Assembly (NCBI GenBank): GCA_013334735.1
Contig: JAAXXA010000006.1
Location: 1-17,958 of the forward strand
Direction of reading: 5' to 3'
Length of the DNA stretch: 17,958 nt
Source: Bacteroidota bacterium
GTDB taxonomy: Bacteria; Bacteroidota; Bacteroidia; Bacteroidales; CG2-30-32-10
Shown: one piece after another, positions 7,478 through 15,138 of the stretch
How the letters are laid out: each line of letters begins with the position of its first letter
Numbering within the stretch: the first letter of the stretch is position 1
Notes under the pieces: generated by a model
Databases searched by the model: none
Seen by the model: only the letters and a program-made list of their open reading frames with translations
Told to the model about the DNA's origin: nothing
Translations under genes and position numbers: made by a program

Positions 7478-8854
7478 TCATATCCTATCCATTTCTATTG
7501 TAAAATGTCTCATAATAGGTGCTTCGACTAATATTTTTAAACCTTTTTTAATATCGTTTCTTCTTTCATAAACATTAGCAAGAGAAGCTGCAATATAATC
7601 CATGTGATTATTGGTGTAAACCCTGCGAGGTATGGCTAAGCGTAAAAGTTCCAATTCAGGAAAACGATTTTCGCGGGTTATAGGATCTCTGTCGGCAAGT
7701 AAAGCGCCTATTTCTACACCACGAACACCGCCCTCAATGTATAATTCCACACCAAGAGTTTGAGCAACAAACTGTTCTTTGGGTAATTGAGGGAGAAAGC
7801 GTTTGGCATCAACAAAAATGGCATGTCCTCCGGCAGGTTCAAGAACAGGTATTCCATATTCCAAACATTTTTTTCCGAGATATGCTACCTGTTCCACGCG
7901 TGTTTCTAAATAATCAAATTCTGTTCCTTCATCCAGACCTTGAGCCAGCGCATTCATATCGCGCCCCGACATCCCGCCATAAGTAATAAATCCTTCGAAC
8001 ATAATATTAAAAACACTTGCCTTATTAAATAAATCGTGATCGCGCATACCAATGAATCCACCCATATTTACAATAGCATCTTTTTTACTGCTCATAGTCA
8101 TTATATCGGTATAGCTGAACATTTCAAGCACAATTTCCTTTATCGTTTTATTTTTATAAGCCTTTTCTCTTTTCTTTATAAAATAAGCATTTTCGGCAAA
8201 ACGTGCAGAATCAACAACTACAAGCTTATTATATTTTTTTGCAAGGGCAGAAACTTCTTTCAGATTTTGCATCGAAACAGGCTGTCCTCCTGAAGAATTG
8301 CAGGTTATAGTAACAATTATAAAAGGAATTTTTTCGGCAGGGTATTTTTTTAACACATCTTCCAATTTATTAAGGTCGATATTCCCTTTAAAAGGATGGA
8401 TAAGAGTCGTGTCAAAAGCTTCGTCAATTGTACAATCCACGGCTTTAGCTTTACGAAATTCTATATGTCCCTTTGTGGTATCGAAATGTGAATTTCCGGG
8501 TACAATATCTCCTTCTTTTACAAGCACCGAAAACAGTACATTTTCGGCTGCCCTGCCCTGATGTGTTGGAAGAAAATATTCAAATCCCAATATTTTTTTA
8601 ATGGCATTTTTCATTTTATAATATGATGATGCGCCTGCATAGCTTTCATCGCCAAGCATAAGCTCCGACCACTGTTTGTCGCTCATTGCGCCGGTTCCTG
8701 AATCGGTAAGTAAATCAATAAAAACATATTCGCTTTTCAGGTTAAAGAGATTGTATTTGGCTTCTTTTATCCATTGTTCACGCTCTTTTCGTTGACTCTT
8801 ACGGATAGGTTCAACCATTTTTATTTTATATGATTCTGCAAAAGGTAAGTTCAT
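7478..8854 (-). CDS. tnaA: tryptophanase (L-tryptophan indole-lyase)
   Basis: PLP enzyme that splits L-tryptophan to indole, pyruvate and ammonia. The 458-residue protein belongs to the tryptophanase / tyrosine phenol-lyase family, and key residues favour tryptophanase. HFDTTKGH has Asp125 (tyrosine phenol-lyase has Thr here). VRGVEIGA has Ile382 where tyrosine phenol-lyase has its substrate-binding Arg. MRHFT has His450 where that enzyme has Phe. The PLP lysine is Lys258 in SSKKDA; HQGRAAE (98-104), VDSARFAENAYF (214-225) and LLRLAIPRR (403-411) are further conserved pieces. The start MNLPFAESYKIKMVEP agrees with the family N-terminus. It is a minus-strand gene, 283 bases downstream of the glycoside-hydrolase-like gene, with no adjacent tryptophan permease. 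A probable terminator lies in the downstream repeat element. Confidence 0.95.
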   Translation of the reverse strand: MNLPFAESYKIKMVEPIRKSQRKEREQWIKEAKYNLFNLKSEYVFIDLLTDSGTGAMSDKQWSELMLGDESYAGASSYYKMKNAIKKILGFEYFLPTHQGRAAENVLFSVLVKEGDIVPGNSHFDTTKGHIEFRKAKAVDCTIDEAFDTTLIHPFKGNIDLNKLEDVLKKYPAEKIPFIIVTITCNSSGGQPVSMQNLKEVSALAKKYNKLVVVDSARFAENAYFIKKREKAYKNKTIKEIVLEMFSYTDIMTMSSKKDAIVNMGGFIGMRDHDLFNKASVFNIMFEGFITYGGMSGRDMNALAQGLDEGTEFDYLETRVEQVAYLGKKCLEYGIPVLEPAGGHAIFVDAKRFLPQLPKEQFVAQTLGVELYIEGGVRGVEIGALLADRDPITRENRFPELELLRLAIPRRVYTNNHMDYIAASLANVYERRNDIKKGLKILVEAPIMRHFTIEMDRI

Positions 8855-8863
8855 GGGGAAATA

Positions 8864-8893
8864 GTTTAAAAGTTAAAAGTTGAAAGTTAAAAG
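8864..8893. repeat. degenerate tandem repeat of an AAAAGTT unit
   Basis: Four imperfect copies of a 7-8 base unit (TTAAAAGTT, AAAAGTT, GAAAGTT, AAAAG) lie 10-39 bases upstream of the tnaA start, in its leader. It resembles the ATAAAGTT array before pepP at 1409-1450. Confidence 0.55.
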
Positions 8894-9137
8894 CAAAAAA
8901 ACTACAGGCTTTTGTAATTTATTACAGAAGTAATTATTAATTTGAAAAACCCTAAAATGTTATAATTGCTATAATAATGTGGAAGTATAAAAACTGTCTC
9001 TCTTCTTAATATTGACGAAGATTTTTCTGGCGAGTTTCGATAATATTTGAACAGACAGAATCATGTATTAATATTGGAACTCAAAAATATAAATTTTTTT
9101 TTGATTAATAGAATATTTTCGGGGATATTTTTCAAAC

Positions 9138-10736
9138 TTAATGTTGTAAAATTATTTTCCCTGAATATGTTTTATTATTTATTTCATATAAATACAATCC
9201 ATCCATCCATTCTTTGGAAGAAATTTTTTTAATTTCTTTTGCTTGAAGTACGTCAAAATGAATGATTTTTCCAGACATATCAAGGATATTGATTTTCATA
9301 GATTCGGAACTATGGTTTTTTATTTCTATATAATCATTAGCGGGATTAGGAGATATCTCAAAAAAAGTGCTTAACATTTGCTCTTCGATATTGTACGATA
9401 TATCTTCTTCAACAAGAATTGGCAAAGAGGTTAAATTAAAAACTTTAGTACCTCCACTTAAAATTTCCACCGAATCTTTTGTAAAGAACGCTGTTTCTCC
9501 ATTTGCTGATAATGAAGCAGGCACTACATGCTGTATTCTATACTTTGTATTTACGTTAGGTGTAAGAGAGTATGTAAGATTATCGGGACTCCACATTACC
9601 CACTTGTTATGCCCGTTTACAACAAATTTTACAACCCATACACCATTTCCGCCATTTTCATTATCATCACTGATAATTCCGCTGCTGATAAGATTTGCCG
9701 ATGTAAATTCAATGATTTTTTCTGAAAGCAATTTATAGGAATGAAATGATTTTTTCTTTTTACCATGATTATCTATTATCCCAAATTCCTGCCACTCCGA
9801 AGGAGGTGCGCTGCTCCACAAAGAATGCCAAATGTGCAAATCAATACCTTTGCTCCATGCCAAACAACTACGGCGCCATACATCAGCGGCTTGTTCATCT
9901 ATTGAAGAATAGGGTGGAGTTATTGGAGTTGTATTATTAGATGAAACAGAGCTTTCGGTCAGCCAAATAGGTTTTGCCTGAAATCCAAAACTGTTACGTA
10001 TTGATATAATGGAATCAATATGCAAAGGAAGTGTCCACCACGAATTATAATCGTGATAAGCAATAATATCAATATAACTCCCCCCTCCTAAATTAAAAAA
10101 ATTTCGTAACCAATCGTATTTACTTTGCAAGGGAACCCCGTAAGTGCCTATGAAAGAAGGAATGACGACCTTTGCATTTGCATCCGATGATTTAATCCAT
10201 CGATAATTATATCTAAAAAATTGGACAAACTGCGCAAGAGGAAAACTTGCGGGGTAAGTATGGTTTTCAACTTCGTTTCCTATCTCCCAATATTTAATGA
10301 CATTTCCATATCGTTTAACAATGGTATCAAGATATTGTTTTGTGTCGTTGCTGTCGCGAGCCGCTATCCAACGACAAGCAGGATTCTCTGCGTCCGTGCA
10401 TGCTTTCCATGGTACCTGATATCCGAGAGTATCTTTCATAGACATACAATAAAGGTTGGCAATATAATCTAAATTTGAATAATCCATGAATACAGAGTCC
10501 GAAAAAACAAAGTTCCATGAATTGTTAGTTGGTTCTACATTTTTCCATATTACATCTCCAAAAGTTAACTGACGCGCTATTTGCGTCTTGCTTTCGTTTA
10601 CTAAATTCATGTATGTAGGAATATTCGTTGTTTCAGGATTTAGCATTGGGAAATTAATTCCAAGCCTTAATGTTGATTGTGCCCATCCTTCGATCACAAA
10701 TAATGAAACGATAACTAGTAATAATTTCCTTTTCAT
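9138..10736 (-). CDS. secreted glycoside-hydrolase-like protein with T9SS sorting domain
   Basis: A 532-residue secreted protein. Residues 1-19 form a signal peptide (MKRKLLLVIVSLFVIEGWA, then QS). Residues about 22-340 look like a clan GH-A (beta/alpha)8 barrel: WEIGNEVEN places a candidate acid/base at Glu155 directly after Asn154, and IWLTESS gives a candidate nucleophile at Glu261, each at a strand end; YHDYNSW (227-233) and HIWHSLW (301-307) fit substrate-cleft aromatics. A short beta region (about 345-445) follows. Residues about 458-532 are a type A T9SS (Por) C-terminal sorting domain: ISPNPANDYIEI, ILDMSGKII, GLYLYEI, GKIILQ. I infer export through T9SS and surface or extracellular action on a polysaccharide or glycoside. 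GH family (39-, 5- or 10-like) and substrate cannot be set from sequence reading. It is a lone gene with no SusC/SusD pair in view. Confidence 0.85.
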   Translation of the reverse strand: MKRKLLLVIVSLFVIEGWAQSTLRLGINFPMLNPETTNIPTYMNLVNESKTQIARQLTFGDVIWKNVEPTNNSWNFVFSDSVFMDYSNLDYIANLYCMSMKDTLGYQVPWKACTDAENPACRWIAARDSNDTKQYLDTIVKRYGNVIKYWEIGNEVENHTYPASFPLAQFVQFFRYNYRWIKSSDANAKVVIPSFIGTYGVPLQSKYDWLRNFFNLGGGSYIDIIAYHDYNSWWTLPLHIDSIISIRNSFGFQAKPIWLTESSVSSNNTTPITPPYSSIDEQAADVWRRSCLAWSKGIDLHIWHSLWSSAPPSEWQEFGIIDNHGKKKKSFHSYKLLSEKIIEFTSANLISSGIISDDNENGGNGVWVVKFVVNGHNKWVMWSPDNLTYSLTPNVNTKYRIQHVVPASLSANGETAFFTKDSVEILSGGTKVFNLTSLPILVEEDISYNIEEQMLSTFFEISPNPANDYIEIKNHSSESMKINILDMSGKIIHFDVLQAKEIKKISSKEWMDGLYLYEINNKTYSGKIILQH

Positions 10737-10867
10737 AATGTTGAATTTATTATTGTTTGTACTTTATTATTGCTTAACTTTTATTTTATTGCCCGGATAA
10801 AATTTTACTATTTCTTACAAATAAATGAGTCTCTGAGAATAGTGTTAAAAAAATGTAGTTTTGCAAC

Positions 10868-10932
10868 GGTAATCGGTAGCTGGTAATCAGTTATCAGTAA
10901 GTCCGATTACCGATTACTGAATACCGATTACC
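10868..10932. repeat. hairpin-forming GGTAATCGGTA repeat, copy 1
   Basis: GGTAATCGGTA (10868-10878) and its exact reverse complement TACCGATTACC (10922-10932) bound a 65-base unit that also holds GGTAATCAG, TCCGATTACCGATTACTGAA and related words. The same dyad recurs at 13201-13255. It occupies the middle of the 317-base gap between the glycoside-hydrolase-like gene start and rlmF. I see no gene in that gap; the rest of it is AT-rich with no further structure I can support. Confidence 0.8.
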
Positions 10933-11053
10933 AAAGATTGTTGCATAATTAATTTGTTACTACAATAGTACCCATTTTATTTTTTTCAAATTTACTATTA
11001 TTTTTTTATACTCATTTAAAAGTGTCTATTTTTTAATCATGTTTTTTACACTT

Positions 11054-12019
11054 TTACACCCACCTTGTATTTATCCATTCTTTCTGTTTTTCCTTAGATA
11101 AATATGTCCAGGCAACGATACGGCTTATTTTATTTCCCTGTCCCATCGGGATGGTTTTTATTTCAACAGCTTCGACCTTTTTTAGCAATTCGTAAACATT
11201 TTTAAGATTAGATTGTTTTGAAATGGAAGTGGAAAACCAAAAACAGGAAGCAGAGAATTGCTTGCTCTGGTTAATCATTATTTGCACGAACCTTTTTTCC
11301 CCTCCTTCGCACCACAATTCACTATTTTGACCTCCAAAATTCAAAACAGGTCTGTTGATTTTTTTATGGTTTAAATTATTTAATTTACGAGTTGTTGCAG
11401 ATTGCGCTTCTGCTAAAGAAGCATGAAAAGGAGGATTACAAACAGATAAATCAATGAGTTCGTTTTTTTTAATTATCCCGGAAAAAATATCTTTAGGATT
11501 ATTTTGAATCCTGATTTCAATTTGTTCTTTTAAAAAAGGATTTAATTCAATTATTTTGTTTGCCGATTTAACGGAAACAGGGTCGCTATCGGAGCCTATA
11601 AACGACCAACTATATTCTTTGTTACCAATAATTGGATAAACGCAATTTGCGCCTACGCCTATATCCAAACATTTTATTTTATTACCCCTTGGGATTTTTC
11701 CATTGTTAGATTCACCCAACAAATCGGCTATATGATGTATGTAATCGGCTCTTCCCGGAATAGGCGGACATAAATAATTTTGAGGGATATCCCAGTTTGT
11801 GATGTTGTAATAGCGCGTCAATAGAGCTTTGTTAAGCATTTTCACCGCTTCCGGATTAAAAAAATCTATAGATTCATCGTTGTAAATATTCAGCTTAACA
11901 AATTTTGCTAATTCAGGGCAAATATCAATAAGTTGTTTGAAATCATAGCGCTCACGATGCTTGTTTCGCGGGTGTAATTTAGATTTTTCTTTGGGATGTT
12001 CTCTTTTTTTTTGAAGCAT
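11054..12019 (-). CDS. rlmF: 23S rRNA (adenine(1618)-N6)-methyltransferase RlmF
   Basis: SAM-dependent enzyme that N6-methylates A1618 of 23S rRNA. The 321-residue protein matches the family along its length: LHPRNKHRERYDF near the N-terminus (15-27), the early block FFNPEAVKMLNKALL (53-67), PPIPGRADYIHH (85-96), SAM-binding CLDIGVGANC (117-126), the catalytic m6A motif NPPF at 195-198 followed by HASLAEAQSATTRK, and NFGGQNSELWCEGGE (227-241). The start MLQKKREHPKEK gives a basic tail; an internal start is possible but the upstream residues are typical. It is a lone minus-strand gene. Upstream is the 620-base gene-free stretch 12020-12639. Confidence 0.95.
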   Translation of the reverse strand: MLQKKREHPKEKSKLHPRNKHRERYDFKQLIDICPELAKFVKLNIYNDESIDFFNPEAVKMLNKALLTRYYNITNWDIPQNYLCPPIPGRADYIHHIADLLGESNNGKIPRGNKIKCLDIGVGANCVYPIIGNKEYSWSFIGSDSDPVSVKSANKIIELNPFLKEQIEIRIQNNPKDIFSGIIKKNELIDLSVCNPPFHASLAEAQSATTRKLNNLNHKKINRPVLNFGGQNSELWCEGGEKRFVQIMINQSKQFSASCFWFSTSISKQSNLKNVYELLKKVEAVEIKTIPMGQGNKISRIVAWTYLSKEKQKEWINTRWV

Positions 12020-12151
12020 GAAGATTTATATACTTTCAGATATAATATTTTTATTTTGTATGGTTTACGCCTTACAGGCAATAGTGTTTTATAATTTATT
12101 ATATTTTATTGTCATCTTAGAAACTGTTTTGAATTTTTAAAGAAAGCCTTA

Positions 12152-12272
12152 TAAGGTCAGGCTGAGCCGATTCTCCAGAAACATTAATTGAGGGAGAATC
12201 GTGTCGAAGTCGACCGAATAACCACTCTTCGACACGTCCTATCCTTCGAGACGCTACGCTCCTCAGGATGAC
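12152..12272. repeat. compound REP-like palindromic unit
   Basis: Three consecutive perfect or near-perfect dyads: CGATTCTCC (12168-12176) with GGAGAATCG (12193-12201); CGTGTCGAAG (12200-12209) with CTTCGACACG (12227-12236); and ATCCTTCGAG (12241-12250) facing CTCCTCAGGAT (12259-12269). It is preceded by TAAGGTCAGG (12152-12161). TAAGGTCAGG and CGTGTCGAAG recur together at 15485-15506. It is much richer in G+C than the surroundings. The stretch 12020-12151 before it shows nothing I can name. Confidence 0.8.
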
Positions 12273-12456
12273 GGACGGCTCTGAGTGACTATTATGATTA
12301 ATAATAAATAATGTTTAAATATAATTTGATTTTCCTCATTGGCAGTATGTGCAAAAATAAGTATATTATACCAATCATTCCTCTACTTTATTGAATGCAA
12401 AAAAGTGAACTCTCATTTATACAAAACGATATTTTACATTTGTGATGGTGTTATGC

Positions 12457-12608
12457 TATATAGTGTATGAACGGAAACACGTGTTTGTTGCGAAAAATTC
12501 AGTTTTGAGGCTTGCGTAGCGATAAAAAAGCGGAGTTTATCTATATAAATGACGGTTTTTTTCGCAAGAGTAACGAAAAAAATGGAGTTTTCGCTCAAAC
12601 ACTATATA
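12457..12608. repeat. inverted-repeat-bounded unit ending in a promoter box
   Basis: TATATAGTGT (12457-12466) and ACACTATATA (12599-12608) are exact reverse complements enclosing about 150 bases. Inside are a 12-base palindrome AAACACGTGTTT (12475-12486) and two imperfect direct repeats of a GTAnCGAtAAAAAAnnGGAGTTT type (12514-12538 and 12567-12590). The right arm overlaps a TATATTTG promoter box. No coding frame is convincing. The unit could be a short mobile repeat that brought a promoter, or a regulatory leader. Confidence 0.55.
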
Positions 12609-12612
12609 TTTG
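12605..12612 (+). promoter_or_regulatory. TAnnTTTG -7 box for the 12640 gene
   Basis: TATATTTG matches the Bacteroidota -7 consensus TAnnTTTG and ends 27 bases before the ATG at 12640. No clear TTG/TTTG -33 box sits at the usual spacing. The motif is short, so chance matches are expected in AT-rich DNA; the position supports it. Confidence 0.5.
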
Positions 12613-12639
12613 CAGAACATAATTTATGTCAAACACACA

Positions 12640-13113
12640 ATGAAAACCTTTTCGTTAAGTGAAATAAAAAACGAACTTGAAACGCTATCTCCTGCGCGTA
12701 TTTTAGCTTTGTGCATGCGACTTTTGAAATATAAAAAAGAAAATAAAGAACTTCTTACATATTTGCTTTTTCATTCACACGACGAGCAGTCGTATATTAA
12801 AATGATAAAAAACGAGATTGACGAAAAATTTGAAGAAATTAACAGAAGCAACATTTATTTTATAAAAAAAAGCATTCGTAAAATTCTTAGGAATACCAAT
12901 AAATACATAAAATATTCCGGTTCACCACAAACAGAAACAGAATTGCTTATTTATTTCTGCAAAAAAATAAAAGATTCTAAAATCCCTTTAAACACAAGTA
13001 CTGCACTCAGCAACCTCTATCAGAATCAAATAAGAAAAATCAATATAGCAGTCGCAAAATTGCACGAAGATCTGCAGTATGATTACAAAAAAGAAATAGA
13101 AGTACTTATTTGA
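12640..13113 (+). CDS. conserved hypothetical protein
   Basis: A 157-residue, lysine- and glutamate-rich, probably all-helical cytosolic protein (MKTFSLSEIKNELETLSPAR...). I do not recognise a characterised family. It has no signal peptide, membrane segment or cysteine motif, but many charged helices (for example residues 35-80 and 135-157). The ATG at 12640 is preferred over an in-frame TTG at 12610, because that TTG falls inside the promoter box. It is followed after 156 bases by the S41 peptidase gene, which has its own promoter box and a repeat in front, so the two may be separate units. Coding character (ordinary codon use, no frameshift) supports a real gene. Confidence 0.75.
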   Translation: MKTFSLSEIKNELETLSPARILALCMRLLKYKKENKELLTYLLFHSHDEQSYIKMIKNEIDEKFEEINRSNIYFIKKSIRKILRNTNKYIKYSGSPQTETELLIYFCKKIKDSKIPLNTSTALSNLYQNQIRKINIAVAKLHEDLQYDYKKEIEVLI

Positions 13114-13141
13114 AAATTCATTCCATCGAAAAATAAAAGTT

Positions 13142-13149
13142 TATATTTG
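13142..13149 (+). promoter_or_regulatory. TAnnTTTG -7 box upstream of the S41 peptidase
   Basis: TATATTTG, followed by GCAGC as at 12605-12612, lies 120 bases before the peptidase ATG. If used, the transcript would carry the 13201-13255 hairpin in its leader. No convincing -33 box at the usual spacing. Confidence 0.4.
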
Positions 13150-13200
13150 CAGCATTATAATAAGAAATTTTATAAAATTTTACGTTTTTTTAATAGTATT

Positions 13201-13255
13201 CAGTAATCGGTATCCGGTATTCAGTCCCTTTTTTACCGATTACTTATTTTACTGA
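13201..13255. repeat. hairpin-forming AGTAATCGGTA repeat, copy 2
   Basis: AGTAATCGGTA (13202-13212) and its exact reverse complement TACCGATTACT (13234-13244) form an 11-base stem. Flanking CAGT and ACTG words extend the family likeness to 10868-10932. It ends about 15 bases before the S41 peptidase start, so it could occlude or shape the leader of that mRNA. Confidence 0.8.
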
Positions 13256-13269
13256 TAGCAAATATCAAC

Positions 13270-14895
13270 ATGGAAGAAAAAAGAAAAAGTTTAAAAATAT
13301 ATTTGCCAATAATTTTAGCATTGGTTTTTATTGCCGGAATATTTCTGGGTTCCAAAATAGTTAGCAATTCATCTTTAACACAGGGGAAAGGTCTGCTTTC
13401 TTTCAACAATAAGTATGATAAGATTAATGATGTGTTTAACTACATTCAGGGATCTTATGTTGATTCCATTTCAAAAGAAAAACTTACCGAAGAAGCCATA
13501 ACTAACCTTCTTGAAAAGCTCGACCCTCACTCTACTTACATAACTGCTGCCGAATATAATGATGCTAATGACCCGTTACAAGGCAGTTTTGAAGGAATAG
13601 GCGTTGAATTTCGCATACAACGCGACAGTATAACTGTTATGAATGTTGTTTCCGGAGGTCCTTCCGAAGGAATTGGCGTAAGAGCAGGCGACCGTATAGT
13701 TAAAGTGGATGGAAAAAATGTTGCAGGTATTAAGATTACAAATAACGATGTAATGAAGAAACTTAAAGGAAAAGGCGGAACTAAAGTTAAAATAAATGTT
13801 TTCAGAAGAGGTATAAAAAAACTCCTCGAATTTAATATTACAAGAGGCGTAATACCTACTTACAGTCTCGATATTGCATATATGCTTACCTCGAAAATAG
13901 GTTATATTAAACTTAGTAAGTTCTCTGCCACTACACATGAAGAGTTTGTAAAAGCCTTATTAAATCTTAAAAGTAAGGGCATGACAAAACTTGTACTCGA
14001 CCTGCGCGATAATGGAGGCGGTTACTTACAGGCAGCTATTGATATTGCAGATGAATTTCTTCCCGATAATAAACTTATCGTTTATACAAAAGGCGCTCAC
14101 AAACCTAAAACAACCGTGAACTCTACAAAAGAAGGAAATTTTGAAAATGGTACTTTGGTAATTTTAGTAAACGAATTTTCTGCATCAGCAAGCGAAATAG
14201 TTGCAGGCGCCATTCAGGACAACGACAGAGGAACTATAATAGGTAGAAAATCTTTTGGTAAAGGATTGGTTCAGGAACAAGTAAAATTATACGATGGTTC
14301 TGCAATACGCCTTACTGTTGCGCGCTATTACACACCTACCGGACGATGTATTCAAAAATCATATTCTAAAGGTGTGGAAGAATATTACAACCAGTTTTAT
14401 GAACAGTTTACTGATGGCGAACTTGAAAGCCCCGACAGTATTAAGTTTGCTGATTCTTTAAAATTCAAAACACCTAAAGGAAAAATAGTTTACGGTGGTG
14501 GCGGCATAATGCCTGATGTGTTTGTACCTTTGGGAAAAGACGAAAATTCTAAATATTTTATCCAGCTTTTCAACAAGGGAATCATATTTCAATATACTTT
14601 TGATTATACTGATAAAAACCGTCAGTCAATAAAAAGCAAATACACAAATGCCGAGGGTTTTATCAAGAACTTTATTGTTGATGAAACATTATTCAACGAT
14701 TTTATTGCTTACTCCGAAAAAAACGGTATAAAAAAAGATGAAAAAGGTATTGCCCAATCGGATAAAACTATAAGAACTTACATAAAAGCATATATTGGAC
14801 GAAATATTTTCCGCGACGAATGTTTTTATCCTATTCTTAACAAGGAAGATAAAATGCTGAAAAAGACTATCGAGCTTATTAATGGTTTGAAGTAA
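13270..14895 (+). CDS. C-terminal processing peptidase, S41 family, with PDZ domain
   Basis: A serine peptidase of the CtpA/Prc family, anchored in the inner membrane with its catalytic part in the periplasm, that trims or degrades proteins from their C-termini. The 541-residue protein has one N-terminal membrane segment (about 10-30), a helical region with LDPHSTYI (84-91), a PDZ domain (about 103-185, with FEGIGVEF and RAGDRIVKVDG) and the S41 core (about 205-365) with LVLDLRDNGGG. The Ser/Lys dyad is visible: Ser306 in FSASASEI and Lys331 in SFGKGLVQ, 25 residues apart as in known members. A C-terminal region of about 130 residues extends past the core, common in Bacteroidota copies. The start MEEKRKSLKIYLP puts basic residues just before the membrane helix. 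It converges on hicB with a 21-base gap. Confidence 0.95.
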   Translation: MEEKRKSLKIYLPIILALVFIAGIFLGSKIVSNSSLTQGKGLLSFNNKYDKINDVFNYIQGSYVDSISKEKLTEEAITNLLEKLDPHSTYITAAEYNDANDPLQGSFEGIGVEFRIQRDSITVMNVVSGGPSEGIGVRAGDRIVKVDGKNVAGIKITNNDVMKKLKGKGGTKVKINVFRRGIKKLLEFNITRGVIPTYSLDIAYMLTSKIGYIKLSKFSATTHEEFVKALLNLKSKGMTKLVLDLRDNGGGYLQAAIDIADEFLPDNKLIVYTKGAHKPKTTVNSTKEGNFENGTLVILVNEFSASASEIVAGAIQDNDRGTIIGRKSFGKGLVQEQVKLYDGSAIRLTVARYYTPTGRCIQKSYSKGVEEYYNQFYEQFTDGELESPDSIKFADSLKFKTPKGKIVYGGGGIMPDVFVPLGKDENSKYFIQLFNKGIIFQYTFDYTDKNRQSIKSKYTNAEGFIKNFIVDETLFNDFIAYSEKNGIKKDEKGIAQSDKTIRTYIKAYIGRNIFRDECFYPILNKEDKMLKKTIELINGLK

Positions 14896-14899
14896 CCAA

Positions 14900-14913
14900 T
14901 TATCGTCTGATAA
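14900..14913. terminator. weak hairpin between convergent S41 peptidase and hicB
   Basis: TTATC, a GTCT loop and GATAA form a perfect but AT-rich 5-base stem in the 21-base gap between two stop codons. It might help bidirectional termination. The stem is too weak to be sure. Confidence 0.2.
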
Positions 14914-14916
14914 AAT

Positions 14917-15132
14917 TTATACTGCAAAAACAAATGTTTCTGCATCAGTTTTATTAATTGGATATTTTATTTTTTCTTCTTTCATGCCATCCAAATGAAA
15001 ACGAATAGCATCTAAAATATTTTTTTCAACATTAGCTTTTGTTCTTCCTGTTGCAATGCAACCGGGTAAGTCAGGTACATAGGCGCTATAACCTGTTTCT
15101 GTTTTTTCAAATATGATTAAATATTTCAACAT
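14917..15132 (-). CDS. hicB: HicB-family antitoxin
   Basis: A 71-residue short-form HicB. The MLKYLIIFEKTETGYSAYVPDLPGC opening, the GYSAYVPDLPGCIATG signature (about 14-29) and the helix ANVEKNILDAIRFHLDGM (33-50) are diagnostic of the RNase-H-like HicB fold that binds and blocks HicA. No C-terminal DNA-binding (HTH or RHH) domain is present, so autoregulation, if any, must work differently from long HicB proteins. It follows hicA by six bases on the minus strand, the toxin-first order usual for this family. Confidence 0.92.
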   Translation of the reverse strand: MLKYLIIFEKTETGYSAYVPDLPGCIATGRTKANVEKNILDAIRFHLDGMKEEKIKYPINKTDAETFVFAV

Positions 15133-15138
15133 TATTTT

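Noticed and set aside
7478..8854. Tyrosine phenol-lyase as the identity of the PLP lyase
   Set aside because: Asp125, Ile382 and His450 match tryptophanase rather than the Thr, Arg and Phe of tyrosine phenol-lyase.
9367..9738. A 123-codon plus-strand frame inside the T9SS protein gene
   Set aside because: It is antisense to the secreted-protein gene, which has a signal peptide and sorting domain in the other strand; no independent support.
12610..12639. A TTG start that would add ten residues to the hypothetical protein
   Set aside because: The TTG is the last bases of the promoter box, so it would lie at or before the transcription start; the ATG at 12640 begins a sensible protein.
13576..13938. 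A 120-codon open frame antisense to the S41 peptidase
   Set aside because: It overlaps the PDZ and core region of an intact gene and its composition is that of a shadow frame.
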